IMG/VR virus record: IMGVR_UViG_3300042544_003937
Coordinates: 1-64,000 of that record
Length of the DNA stretch: 64,000 nucleotides
Reading direction: 5' to 3' (one strand)
From: a virus
Part shown: one piece after another, positions 33,788 to 41,821 of the stretch
How positions within the stretch are numbered: position 1 is the stretch's first letter
Layout: each line of letters opens with the position of its first letter
Made by a program: the position numbers and the translations under genes
The notes under the pieces: model-generated
What the model saw: the letters and a program-made list of their open reading frames with translations, nothing else
The model's database searches: none
What the model was told of the DNA's origin: nothing

Positions 33788-34037
33788 ATCTTTTAAATTT
33801 ACTTGCCATATTGCTCATATTATTCATGTAGGAAGATGGATTAAAGTTTGGCATACTTGATCCCTGTTCGTCTTCCTGCCTCTTTTTTTGTTTTTCTTCT
33901 TCATCAGTCAACTGGTTAACTATTTTGATGTTCTCTTCTAGTAACCAATAAGGCCAATCATCAATAGCCCATTCTTGTAGATGATAGTTTTTCTGTAAAA
34001 GAAGTTTATTCTTCAATAAACTGTTCAAATGCGTCAT
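33786..34037 (-). CDS. small protein overlapping gp26-like gene; possible chaperone part
   Basis: An 83-aa protein starting at ATG 34037 (MTHLNSLLKNKLLL), inside the last 32 bp of the gp26-like gene in another frame. Residues about 20-50 (QEWAIDDWPYWLLEENIKIV) recall the W-x-x-Y-W helical segment of second-frame tail-assembly chaperones. The tail (60-83) is low-complexity with Met/Ser/Asn and ends KFKR. Translation may be by coupling to the gp26-like stop or, less likely, by frameshift fusion. Confidence 0.5.
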   Translation of the reverse strand: MTHLNSLLKNKLLLQKNYHLQEWAIDDWPYWLLEENIKIVNQLTDEEEKQKKRQEDEQGSSMPNFNPSSYMNNMSNMASKFKR

Positions 34038-34956
34038 GAACAACGAAAAGAGCTGACGGTCCGTTGGGAAATATCATGTCGGTGTGCACCTCCAAATTAC
34101 ACACCCCACAATTCTTCTTCAATTTTTGTATACCATAAGTCATCTTTTCAACAGCTGAATTCAAAAACTGAAATGAAATATCATCTAGTTTCTCATATTC
34201 TGTCAATTTTGCCTTGATTCCTTCAATTGTGATAGATGATCTATCAACCAATAAGAAAGGTATGATTTTCAAAAATGAAAGATTAGGCTTTCTTTTTTCG
34301 TTATTTTCCTTAATGATGTATTCAGTAAAGCTTTTTTGAAGACCAATTGTTGGTGGTGCTAAATGAAACGTTCTTCCGTTTTTAATTGTAAATCTAAATG
34401 AAAGTGTTGCAGGATCAAAAAATTTCTCAATTTTCTCAGGTGTTTCATAGTTTCTGAAATTGATCCTTTTAAGTTCTAAATTCACTTCCGATCCACAAGA
34501 ACAAACCGAATTTGTAGTTAGTGAACTACCCTGTTGAAATGTTAGTTCTCTGATTAAGAAAATCAAATAAAATCTATCCGGATCTTTCAATTCCAAATAA
34601 GATCCAACTCTTCCATCTACATATTTAATTCTTACACAAGAAGCCAACATATCATTCATCTTCTCAACGATGTCATAAAAATTATTATCATCAACCATAG
34701 AGTATGCTTGAATCTCTTTAACTTGCGCTGGTCTTACTTGAATAGTTGTACCCGGTGGATAGAATATTCCACAAGGAAATTCTTTGATATCAAATGCAAA
34801 ATATTGAAGATCCGATACCCTTGTATTATCAATTGTAACTTTAGGCTGATTGAAAGTTTGAGTTTGTTGTGTGTTATTTTTCCCTTCAAGTCCTTCTAAG
34901 TGTCTTTTCAAATATTCCTCTTCTGATAAGTTTTGTTTATTTTCTGACATATTCAT
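34006..34956 (-). CDS. baseplate protein, T4 gp26-like, with Cys4 zinc site
   Basis: A 316-aa protein. Residues about 50-150 have the T4 baseplate-family (gp26-type) pattern FAFDIKEFPCGIFYPPGTTI, then IQVRPAQVKEIQAY, ND..D and RELTFQQG. A zinc-ribbon-like site is formed by C-S-C-G (about 156-159) and C-G-V-C (about 283-286). The C-terminal third is helical (IIPFLLVDRSSITIEGIK) and ends DAFEQFIEE. T4 gp26 is smaller (about 208 aa). A baseplate-hub subunit or assembly chaperone is the likely role. A second ATG two codons downstream could also serve. Confidence 0.6.
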   Translation of the reverse strand: MNMSENKQNLSEEEYLKRHLEGLEGKNNTQQTQTFNQPKVTIDNTRVSDLQYFAFDIKEFPCGIFYPPGTTIQVRPAQVKEIQAYSMVDDNNFYDIVEKMNDMLASCVRIKYVDGRVGSYLELKDPDRFYLIFLIRELTFQQGSSLTTNSVCSCGSEVNLELKRINFRNYETPEKIEKFFDPATLSFRFTIKNGRTFHLAPPTIGLQKSFTEYIIKENNEKRKPNLSFLKIIPFLLVDRSSITIEGIKAKLTEYEKLDDISFQFLNSAVEKMTYGIQKLKKNCGVCNLEVHTDMIFPNGPSALFVVHDAFEQFIEE

Positions 34957-35018
34957 ACGTTATTTTTATTTAATATATATTCTATATTTAGGTGCCCCTC
35001 GAAAATTTTTAAAATTTT

Positions 35019-35411
35019 TCATATTGAGTGTAAACCCATTCCATCATTCGAAGATTCTATAGAAATCAATCTTATATTGTGCTCAGAATCTCCCTTCTTT
35101 TTGTATAACTCGTTATATCCACGAGCCGTTCCCCTCTTAAATATTTCTGTGAAATAAGCAAAAGCATTATCAGACTTCTCATCATTAAAATTGTGCCAAC
35201 CAGAAAACATATCTAATAATCCTGTTTGATAACAATCTTTTCTGTCGTCCTCATTATAATAACGCATCTTTTTGATGGTTTTCTTGGCTAATATTTCAAG
35301 CATGAGTTTTGCTTTAGGTGTGAGTTTTCCAAGATGTTTGCTTATAACTATTTCAGAAAATAGATCTTTATTTTGTAAATACAATTTTGAAAAGTTATTT
35401 TTTTTATTCAT
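35019..35411 (-). CDS. 55: late transcription sigma factor, T4 gp55-like
   Basis: A 130-aa sigma-like protein. Residues about 50-105 (RYYNEDDRKDCYQTGLLDMF, then W-H-N-F-x-D-E-K-S-D-N-AFAYFTEIFKRGTARGYNEL) follow the region-2 pattern of T4 gp55: an acidic helix, a buried Trp, then aromatic AFAYF helices that recognise the -10 TATA box. It is shorter than T4 gp55 (185 aa). It would direct host RNA polymerase, with the sliding clamp, to the TTTAATATATA boxes in this window. Its own box-like sequence (GAAATATATATAAC) lies at about 35432-35445. Confidence 0.8.
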   Translation of the reverse strand: MNKKNNFSKLYLQNKDLFSEIVISKHLGKLTPKAKLMLEILAKKTIKKMRYYNEDDRKDCYQTGLLDMFSGWHNFNDEKSDNAFAYFTEIFKRGTARGYNELYKKKGDSEHNIRLISIESSNDGMGLHSI

Positions 35412-35475
35412 GTTTTGAATCCATGAATTTCATGTTATATATATTTCAAAATATTTTGTTTATACAATAAATAAA

Positions 35476-37182
35476 TTATTTTGGATTTAAGATCCATTTT
35501 TTATTACCAGCATTATACAACTTAAAATGACCCATTTCTTCCATTATCTGACTTTCTGACTTACTCATATCAGCACCTAACTTTTTTAATTTGTCTTTTC
35601 TCCAGTTAAACCTGTGTTGTCTTGTGCCATTGATGACCCACCAGTATCCAGGTTTTGAAGTGTGTTGGTAAGTAAATCCCAATTTTTGATATAAGTCACC
35701 AGAAGAAATTAAATTATCAGAATACGTTTGTATTTCTATTGGTTTATAATTTTCTATAAAATACTTCAAAATTTTTGAAGCGGATCCAACAATAACATGA
35801 AAATTCAAATTACAAAATCTTGTCAATTCCCAATAATCTTTCTTATTCTTACCACCAAGTGGTAGTCTAAGTTTAGAAAAGGTCATCAATGAAACTAATT
35901 TATCTTCAAAATAAAGACCAATTCTAACTGATGATTTGCAATCACCTTGAAAATGATTATCCTCTAAAAATCTTTTAGATATTTTTGAATCAACTTCTTT
36001 TATGGAACACTTTCTTGCCCAAATTCTCTTAGAAGTTGCAAGTTTGTTTAACACGAAAGATTCGCAAATTTCTCGTTTTATGCTCCAGTCGTCCTCCCAA
36101 ATATTCACAAGTTTAATCTCCTTTTCTTCACAAAGTTTAAATTTATTTAAATGATAGTCACTTTTTTTAAATTTTTCAGAGTGCCAATAAACACCATTAA
36201 ACTCGAAGGCTAAATTTAATTCGGGTAAAAAAATATCAATTTCATAAGGAGAAATTATATTTTTGTTATTTTGTAAAATTTCTCCTTGATAGTTACTTTT
36301 TATGAAGTTATATAATTCTATTTGTGAAATTGAGATATTCTCGGAGATGGGAAAACAATTGGTACAAATGCTTATATTGCTGTTTCTTCTAAAATAAAAT
36401 TGTTGTGTGTTAATTAAGAACTCTGAGTTACAATCCGGGCATTTAAATATTAAATTTGTAGTTTCGGTTTTATCAAATTTGACAAATTCAAATTTCGTAT
36501 CTTGTATTTTTTCTAAAATTCTTTTTCTGTAACTTTCATAAAACTTTTCAATAGTTTTATCATGTATCTCTTTGCTTTTCCAAGGGTGATCAACTCCATA
36601 TCTTTCTAAACTTGTTTTCTTGTAATTTACTTTATAACTTTCGATATTGGACTTAAATGATTCTATTCTTTTTTGAATTAATTCTTCTGATTTATTCGGA
36701 TTGTCAACTCCCCAATTTTTTTGAAGTGTTTGTTTAGATTTTTCTTGAATTTCTTCAGAACACATTGGTGAATTTGCCCCCCATTTTTCATTATTAGTTT
36801 TAATCATTTTATTTTTAACTAATTGAGATTGGGCAGGTGCTTTTGTTCCAAATTTTTCAAATGATTTATTTTCTTTTAATTTCTTAATTTCAGGGTCGGA
36901 AGAAATACATTTATTTGAACAATATTTCAAATAACCTATTGTCGAATTTCTGAACTTAACTTTGTTATTACAATTTAAATTATTACAGTTTGGAACAGAA
37001 TGAATATTATTCAAAAAAAGAAAAACTCTTTCCTTGAAGGGAATTTCAGAAAGTTCATTTTTATCACTGAAGTCTTTTATTGATTCATAATGATCGGGAA
37101 AATTTTTGATTATATAACTTTCTTTTGACATCTTCCCACTAGGATCTTCCTTCTTGAAATCTTCATAGTTAAGCTCTTGCAT
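35476..37182 (-). CDS. Vsr-like homing endonuclease, free-standing (paralogue 1)
   Basis: A 568-aa protein. ATG 37182 is preferred over ATG 37239, which lies inside the sheath terminator hairpin. Layout: N-terminal part with zinc knuckle C-x4-C-x-x-x...C-x3-C (about 55-85); repeats of the form F-x-(K/R)-(W/F/Y)-G-(V/T/A)-(D/N/K)-x-P-x-x-S-x-E (about 105-225); a C-x2-C and C-x2-C pair (about 250-285); a PD-(D/E)XK/Vsr-like nuclease core IDIFLPELNLAFEFNGVYWH ... YHLNK ... IWEDDW (about 310-375); and a C-terminal GNAT-like domain. Two paralogues sit at 58532 and 61606. It lies between the sheath and gp55 genes, unfixed by operon logic, as mobile genes do. Confidence 0.75.
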   Translation of the reverse strand: MQELNYEDFKKEDPSGKMSKESYIIKNFPDHYESIKDFSDKNELSEIPFKERVFLFLNNIHSVPNCNNLNCNNKVKFRNSTIGYLKYCSNKCISSDPEIKKLKENKSFEKFGTKAPAQSQLVKNKMIKTNNEKWGANSPMCSEEIQEKSKQTLQKNWGVDNPNKSEELIQKRIESFKSNIESYKVNYKKTSLERYGVDHPWKSKEIHDKTIEKFYESYRKRILEKIQDTKFEFVKFDKTETTNLIFKCPDCNSEFLINTQQFYFRRNSNISICTNCFPISENISISQIELYNFIKSNYQGEILQNNKNIISPYEIDIFLPELNLAFEFNGVYWHSEKFKKSDYHLNKFKLCEEKEIKLVNIWEDDWSIKREICESFVLNKLATSKRIWARKCSIKEVDSKISKRFLEDNHFQGDCKSSVRIGLYFEDKLVSLMTFSKLRLPLGGKNKKDYWELTRFCNLNFHVIVGSASKILKYFIENYKPIEIQTYSDNLISSGDLYQKLGFTYQHTSKPGYWWVINGTRQHRFNWRKDKLKKLGADMSKSESQIMEEMGHFKLYNAGNKKWILNPK

Positions 37183-37215
37183 TCTAAATATGTATCTGTT
37201 TTTCCTATTTCTATA

Positions 37216-37250
37216 TAAAAAAAAGAAGAAGTTTTTCAACTTCTTCTTTT
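37216..37250 (-). terminator. terminator downstream of the sheath gene
   Basis: Minus-strand stem AAGAAGAAGTT/AACTTCTTCTT followed by a run of T, 20 nt after the sheath stop codon. Confidence 0.8.
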
Positions 37251-37271
37251 ACTTCCTTTTAAGATTTAATC

Positions 37272-40200
37272 TTATGGGATGATAAAACCACCTGCTTGAA
37301 TAGCTCCTGTTCTAAGAACAGTGATATTGTTTACAATGATTCCCATTCCCTTAATTGGTTCGACATAAGTGTCCAACACACCAATCTGATTATCAATTAT
37401 CTCATTTGTATTATTTTCTTCATCACACTTGTTGAAATAATTATATAAACCATTTTTATTTACATATTTATCACAAATGATATCTGCTCTCAACTTGATT
37501 TCGGCTCTCACATCAGGAGTATTGAATCTCCATTGGAAGTCTAACAACATTGATGATAACTCTCTTTCAAGTTCGATAAGAACCTCTCTAACGTGAATAT
37601 AAGAAAGAGCTGATTTGTAAAGAGTTTGAGCTGTATTTTCAGTTTCGATAACATAACCTCTATTACGTTTGAATACAATTGGATTCATTTGAGCTCCATT
37701 CAAATTCTCAATATCTTCTAATGAGAAGTTTGTTTCAATACCCGCAATATTAACAATTCTACCGTTAGTAACACCCGCAGCGATTGTCCAAGGAACGATT
37801 GAGCTTGCATTTGAATTTAATTTTCTCAAATATGTGTTAGCTACAAACATAGCTGGTGGAACGTCTGTTGGTCTTCCGTTATCATTTACAATAAGGTATG
37901 GAGTGAAATATCCAACACTTGAAACACCTCTACCATCACCAAATGAATATAAGAAAGCTGGACTTGATTCTGGATCACCACCTTGTGCTATAAATGATGT
38001 TTGAACAACACCTTCAGAATCTACAAATGATGGTGAAGTTGAATTCTTGAAAGATTTCATAGAAGGCATATTCAAGAAACCAAAACAATCTAATCTGTCA
38101 CCACAAAGATCAACTAACTGTTGTTTAGATCTCTCGGTTAAACCAAGACCAAATGTGTCAACAACATATCTGAAGTCGATAGCTTCTTTATTTGTTAATG
38201 CTTTTGCCAAAGTTGTTCCTTTTGCGATCAAATTAAGAATTGCAGTTTGTCTTGCTTCTGTTCCATCAGGCATTGAAGCTTCTCTCATTCTAAATCCTCT
38301 CAATGAAATACCTTTATATGTTGAAACATAATCTTCAATTGAAGTATATCTCATTGTTTGAAGGTCTGTTCCAACTGCATATTTTTCAATAGCAGCATCA
38401 CATGTGATTTCAACAAGAGTTGTGTCAGCTGCATATGATCTTTTAGAAAGAATTCTTGTAAGATTTCTTGGTTTTTCACCAGCGACTGGAGTTGTATCAA
38501 CTTGAGCCTCTAAGAAATCACCAACTTTAACTTCTGTATATCTTGAACCTTTAACCAAAATCTTATTAGCAACTTGTGTATAACCTGCTGGTTGCTCGAT
38601 TTCGATAGTTTGTTTGTAATTTAGTTTATTAGACCACACTTCAAATTGAGAATCATTTGTAATATCAATTTGTTCTGATGTAGCTAAAGATGAATCTGTG
38701 AAATCGACAAATAGATTTTCTGAAGAATCTAAATACATTTTAAGATAATGTTTCTTATCAGCATCCCAAATGAATTTAACATTTGATAAATCTTCATTTA
38801 CAACGTCAACACCATCTGTTTTATAGATCTCATAAGGTCCTGGAACATAATAAGTAGCTGTAATTGGGTCAATTAGATCGGTTACTACTACTGGATTTGC
38901 TGATGTCAATTGTATTGCTGCTAGATTAAATGTAGAACTAGGTACATAAATCTTCTTAGTATCATCAACATCAGTTCCTGTTGTAACAATAACATAACTG
39001 AATGTTCCTTCATTTTGGAATACAAGTCTCACTGGAGATGTTGGATCCAAAAGGTTACCGTGGAAATAATCAGCTGTATTGATTTGACCATTATAGAAAT
39101 CTTGGTAGAATCCTGAATATTTAGCAACAACACCAGATGCTGTTGGTACACCAACTGTGTTTTTAGTTTCTAAACCAACCTCGCCAAGAGTCAACTCATT
39201 GTCAATTTTGTAGAATACTAAGTTACCTGCTAAAATATCAGAAGGAGTTGCAGTCAATCCCAATGCAAGTGTGAAACTCTTATCTGATGTTGTTGAATTT
39301 TGAGATGTTGTGACAGAAGAATTTTCTAAAGAGAATTTTTCTTGAGAGTTTAGGTCTCTAATCATAGTTCCTTTCAAAGCATCAACAGATTCGAAGTAGT
39401 TAAACATCTTATTGAATAACCTAACTCTTCTATATTTTTCATAATTTTTAGAAGTAATTGATCCTGAAGTAGCGGTGAATCCAACTTTTATTGTACCGGC
39501 TGTTGTTTGTGTAATTGAATAATCAGTTCCTAAAACTAATGGATTATAACCAGTTGTATTTACACCTATATGTGTTACTGCAATACTACTTGTCACAAAA
39601 TATCCACCTGATGCACTAAACCCTAAATAACTCAAAACTAAGTCTTCGTTTGAAGATGGTGAAGGGAATGTATTTGCAACAGTGCTGTGGGCAACTTCAA
39701 TGTTACCGGTTGTTGCATTAAGATAAGCAACAGAATAGTAACTTTGTGTTGTCGCAGTTGTTGAATACTGTGAAGAAGCAAAAGAAAAAGTATATGTGTT
39801 TGGAACACCATCATTCACTAATACTTTGGTTCCGTTTGTGATGAAATAAGCTTCGGATGTTGTCAAACCACCGCCAATTGTAGCAGTTGTTACATCATAC
39901 CCAAAAGTGATGGATGTCGTTGTTCCAATGAATAAACTAGCACTGTATCCAACTCCATTGATATATTCTTCGTGGAAGAATGCTGATCTATCTTCTCCAC
40001 CCCATACATTTTGCATAAGTGTTGAAACAGATGCACCTAAAGCAAAAACATTTTGACCATCTGAACCACCTGGAATATCTAATGGTGTTGCTTCATATCC
40101 TTTAAATTCAATAAGATTTGCATTATAAGATAGGAAATCAACAGTTGTGATTCCCTGGTCAACTAATCCGTCGGTTGTTACGAGGTTGTTACCAATAAGG

Positions 40201-41120
40201 TCAACCATCAAAGATGGATAATCTTTTTCAAATTTATCCATATTGAATGCGCAGAAAAGACCAGTTCTGTCAGTATCATTATTAACGATTGTTTCGATGA
40301 AAATATTTCTACCATTCAAATCTCTGAAGAATGGAATAAGTGAAAGTCCTTCATAATAAGCAAGAAGATTAACACCTCTGTCGTTAACAAAGTCTCTCAA
40401 TTTATTTTTATCGATACCAGTAGAAGTGAAATATTGTGACCATCTTGGATCAACACTTAATTGTGAATAATTTGTCCAATCACCACCAACTGCTACTAAG
40501 TCGATCATATATTCTGATGCGTAATCTAATTGATTCACATAAAGTGGAACTTTTTCAGCTGATCCGTAGAAGTCTAAAAGAGGTCTATTATAACCAGTCA
40601 ATCTAGTTTTGAATGCGAAAATAGTCACATATCTATCTGACATATTTGTGAAGTGTAGAAGTCTGTCATCATCACCAAGATCGTTTGTTACTAAATTTGT
40701 GAATGATTCAGTGTCTCTTTTCCAGAAACCTGTTGTGTCGAAAAATCTTCTATATGCACCTTCTCTTGTGATGTCATTTGATTTGTCACTTCTGGTAGAA
40801 AAAGATTTATATTCAATTTTATCAAGTGTATCTGAAGTTGAAAGAAGATTCATCACATATACTTGGTTTGATTCAAGTAGTTTCGCAACTGTTCTGTGAA
40901 GAAAAGATCCTTTTCTTTCAAGAGTTCTATCAAGTGGACCGAAAATTCTTTCTAAATCAGCAAGTGTTTGAACTAATACAGGTGTATTAACGGGACCTTT
41001 TTTAGAAAAACCCGCAACAAAAGTTGAAGTTCCAGTAACCGTTGGACTGGTTATTATGGAATTATCGAATTCTTCTATGAAGATACCTGGGCGTTTGTAT
41101 TTACCAATTTGAATTGCCAT
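37272..41120 (-). CDS. 18: tail sheath protein, gp18-like
   Basis: A 1282-aa sheath protein. The N-terminus (YKRPGIFIEEFDNS, TSTFVAGFSKKGPVNTPVLV, then the F-G-x-L-D) is the standard start of contractile sheath proteins. The C-terminus is the conserved core (about 1040-1282: S-S-P-A-F-L-Y, V-P-P-A-x-F-V, PWTIAAG, the VREVLIELERELSS helix, W-R-F-N-T-P and a final GAIQAGGFIIP strand). Standard sheaths are 400-700 aa; T4 gp18 is 659. The extra length, mostly 330-950, is Gly/Ser/Thr-rich beta material of the kind that decorates the outside of the tail. It contracts to drive the tube through the envelope. Confidence 0.9.
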   Translation of the reverse strand: MAIQIGKYKRPGIFIEEFDNSIITSPTVTGTSTFVAGFSKKGPVNTPVLVQTLADLERIFGPLDRTLERKGSFLHRTVAKLLESNQVYVMNLLSTSDTLDKIEYKSFSTRSDKSNDITREGAYRRFFDTTGFWKRDTESFTNLVTNDLGDDDRLLHFTNMSDRYVTIFAFKTRLTGYNRPLLDFYGSAEKVPLYVNQLDYASEYMIDLVAVGGDWTNYSQLSVDPRWSQYFTSTGIDKNKLRDFVNDRGVNLLAYYEGLSLIPFFRDLNGRNIFIETIVNNDTDRTGLFCAFNMDKFEKDYPSLMVDLIGNNLVTTDGLVDQGITTVDFLSYNANLIEFKGYEATPLDIPGGSDGQNVFALGASVSTLMQNVWGGEDRSAFFHEEYINGVGYSASLFIGTTTSITFGYDVTTATIGGGLTTSEAYFITNGTKVLVNDGVPNTYTFSFASSQYSTTATTQSYYSVAYLNATTGNIEVAHSTVANTFPSPSSNEDLVLSYLGFSASGGYFVTSSIAVTHIGVNTTGYNPLVLGTDYSITQTTAGTIKVGFTATSGSITSKNYEKYRRVRLFNKMFNYFESVDALKGTMIRDLNSQEKFSLENSSVTTSQNSTTSDKSFTLALGLTATPSDILAGNLVFYKIDNELTLGEVGLETKNTVGVPTASGVVAKYSGFYQDFYNGQINTADYFHGNLLDPTSPVRLVFQNEGTFSYVIVTTGTDVDDTKKIYVPSSTFNLAAIQLTSANPVVVTDLIDPITATYYVPGPYEIYKTDGVDVVNEDLSNVKFIWDADKKHYLKMYLDSSENLFVDFTDSSLATSEQIDITNDSQFEVWSNKLNYKQTIEIEQPAGYTQVANKILVKGSRYTEVKVGDFLEAQVDTTPVAGEKPRNLTRILSKRSYAADTTLVEITCDAAIEKYAVGTDLQTMRYTSIEDYVSTYKGISLRGFRMREASMPDGTEARQTAILNLIAKGTTLAKALTNKEAIDFRYVVDTFGLGLTERSKQQLVDLCGDRLDCFGFLNMPSMKSFKNSTSPSFVDSEGVVQTSFIAQGGDPESSPAFLYSFGDGRGVSSVGYFTPYLIVNDNGRPTDVPPAMFVANTYLRKLNSNASSIVPWTIAAGVTNGRIVNIAGIETNFSLEDIENLNGAQMNPIVFKRNRGYVIETENTAQTLYKSALSYIHVREVLIELERELSSMLLDFQWRFNTPDVRAEIKLRADIICDKYVNKNGLYNYFNKCDEENNTNEIIDNQIGVLDTYVEPIKGMGIIVNNITVLRTGAIQAGGFIIP

Positions 41121-41148
41121 ATTTTTTTAGATAATTTTTTATTTATTA

Positions 41149-41159
41149 TATATATAAAA
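41149..41159 (-). promoter_or_regulatory. late-promoter-like box of the sheath gene
   Basis: Minus-strand TTTTATATATA, 28 nt before the sheath ATG at 41120. A second register of the alternating TA run is also possible. Confidence 0.5.
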
Positions 41160-41178
41160 ACCAAAAACCATATTTTTC

Positions 41179-41820
41179 TCATTTTTCTGGTTTAGTTTCT
41201 TCTGATGACTTAACTTTTTGGGCTTCTCTTTCCCTTTTCACGTCTAAAATTCCTTTCTGCAGTTCTTTATTCATCAGATTCAATTTGTCTTTTGCGTCTT
41301 TTTCAAGTTTTTTAACTTCTTCACCCAATCTACTTATATCTTTTTGTTTATCTTTCAGTTTTTCTATATCTTGAGTAACTTCTTTTTGTGATAATTCGGA
41401 CGTATCAGGATCTGTATTACTCGATTCTTCAGCTATTTCCCTTTTTAATTTATCAATCTGTTTTTCTAGTTTTCGAATCTCTCTCTTCTTTTTTGATAAA
41501 TTAGCCCATATTCCTAATAAAGGGTTTGGAAACTCTGTTTTAGGTTTTTTTCCAGACTTTAAGGTATCGACAAATAACTTCACGTTAGCTTGATCATTCG
41601 CATTTATCTTTTTGAAAAAATTCGACAATCGAAGATTCAAATCTTTGGGATCTTTTGCGACTATATAAATATTCTCAATTTCTGGTTTGAATTTCTTGAA
41701 ATCATTAATATCTTTCTCTAGGTCATTTAGTCTGTTTACAGTTGAATCTTCTTCGGCTGTATCAGTTGGTTGAGGTATTATTTTCTCTAAAATAAAATCT
41801 TTATATTTTAATATTCTCAT
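41179..41820 (-). CDS. coiled-coil protein with targeting-like N-terminus
   Basis: A 213-aa charged protein. ATG 41820 is chosen because it restores MRILKYKDFILEK, the recurring head-targeting-like start with an I-L-E cut site; the longer frame overlaps the preceding gene. Residues about 105-190 are a long Lys/Glu coiled coil (LEKQIDKLKREIAEESSN; DIEKLKDKQKDISRLGEEVK), the tail is charged. The composition recalls T4 internal proteins or scaffold. It lies 1 bp after the 1137-aa gene and 58 bp before the sheath promoter region. Confidence 0.65.
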   Translation of the reverse strand: MRILKYKDFILEKIIPQPTDTAEEDSTVNRLNDLEKDINDFKKFKPEIENIYIVAKDPKDLNLRLSNFFKKINANDQANVKLFVDTLKSGKKPKTEFPNPLLGIWANLSKKKREIRKLEKQIDKLKREIAEESSNTDPDTSELSQKEVTQDIEKLKDKQKDISRLGEEVKKLEKDAKDKLNLMNKELQKGILDVKREREAQKVKSSEETKPEK

Positions 41821-41821
41821 C

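Noticed and set aside
34969-34980. Plus-strand TTTAATATATA as a promoter
   Set aside because: It points away from the nearby minus-strand genes and no plus-strand gene follows within 10 kb; probably chance in AT-rich DNA or working in the reverse direction as an alternating TA run.
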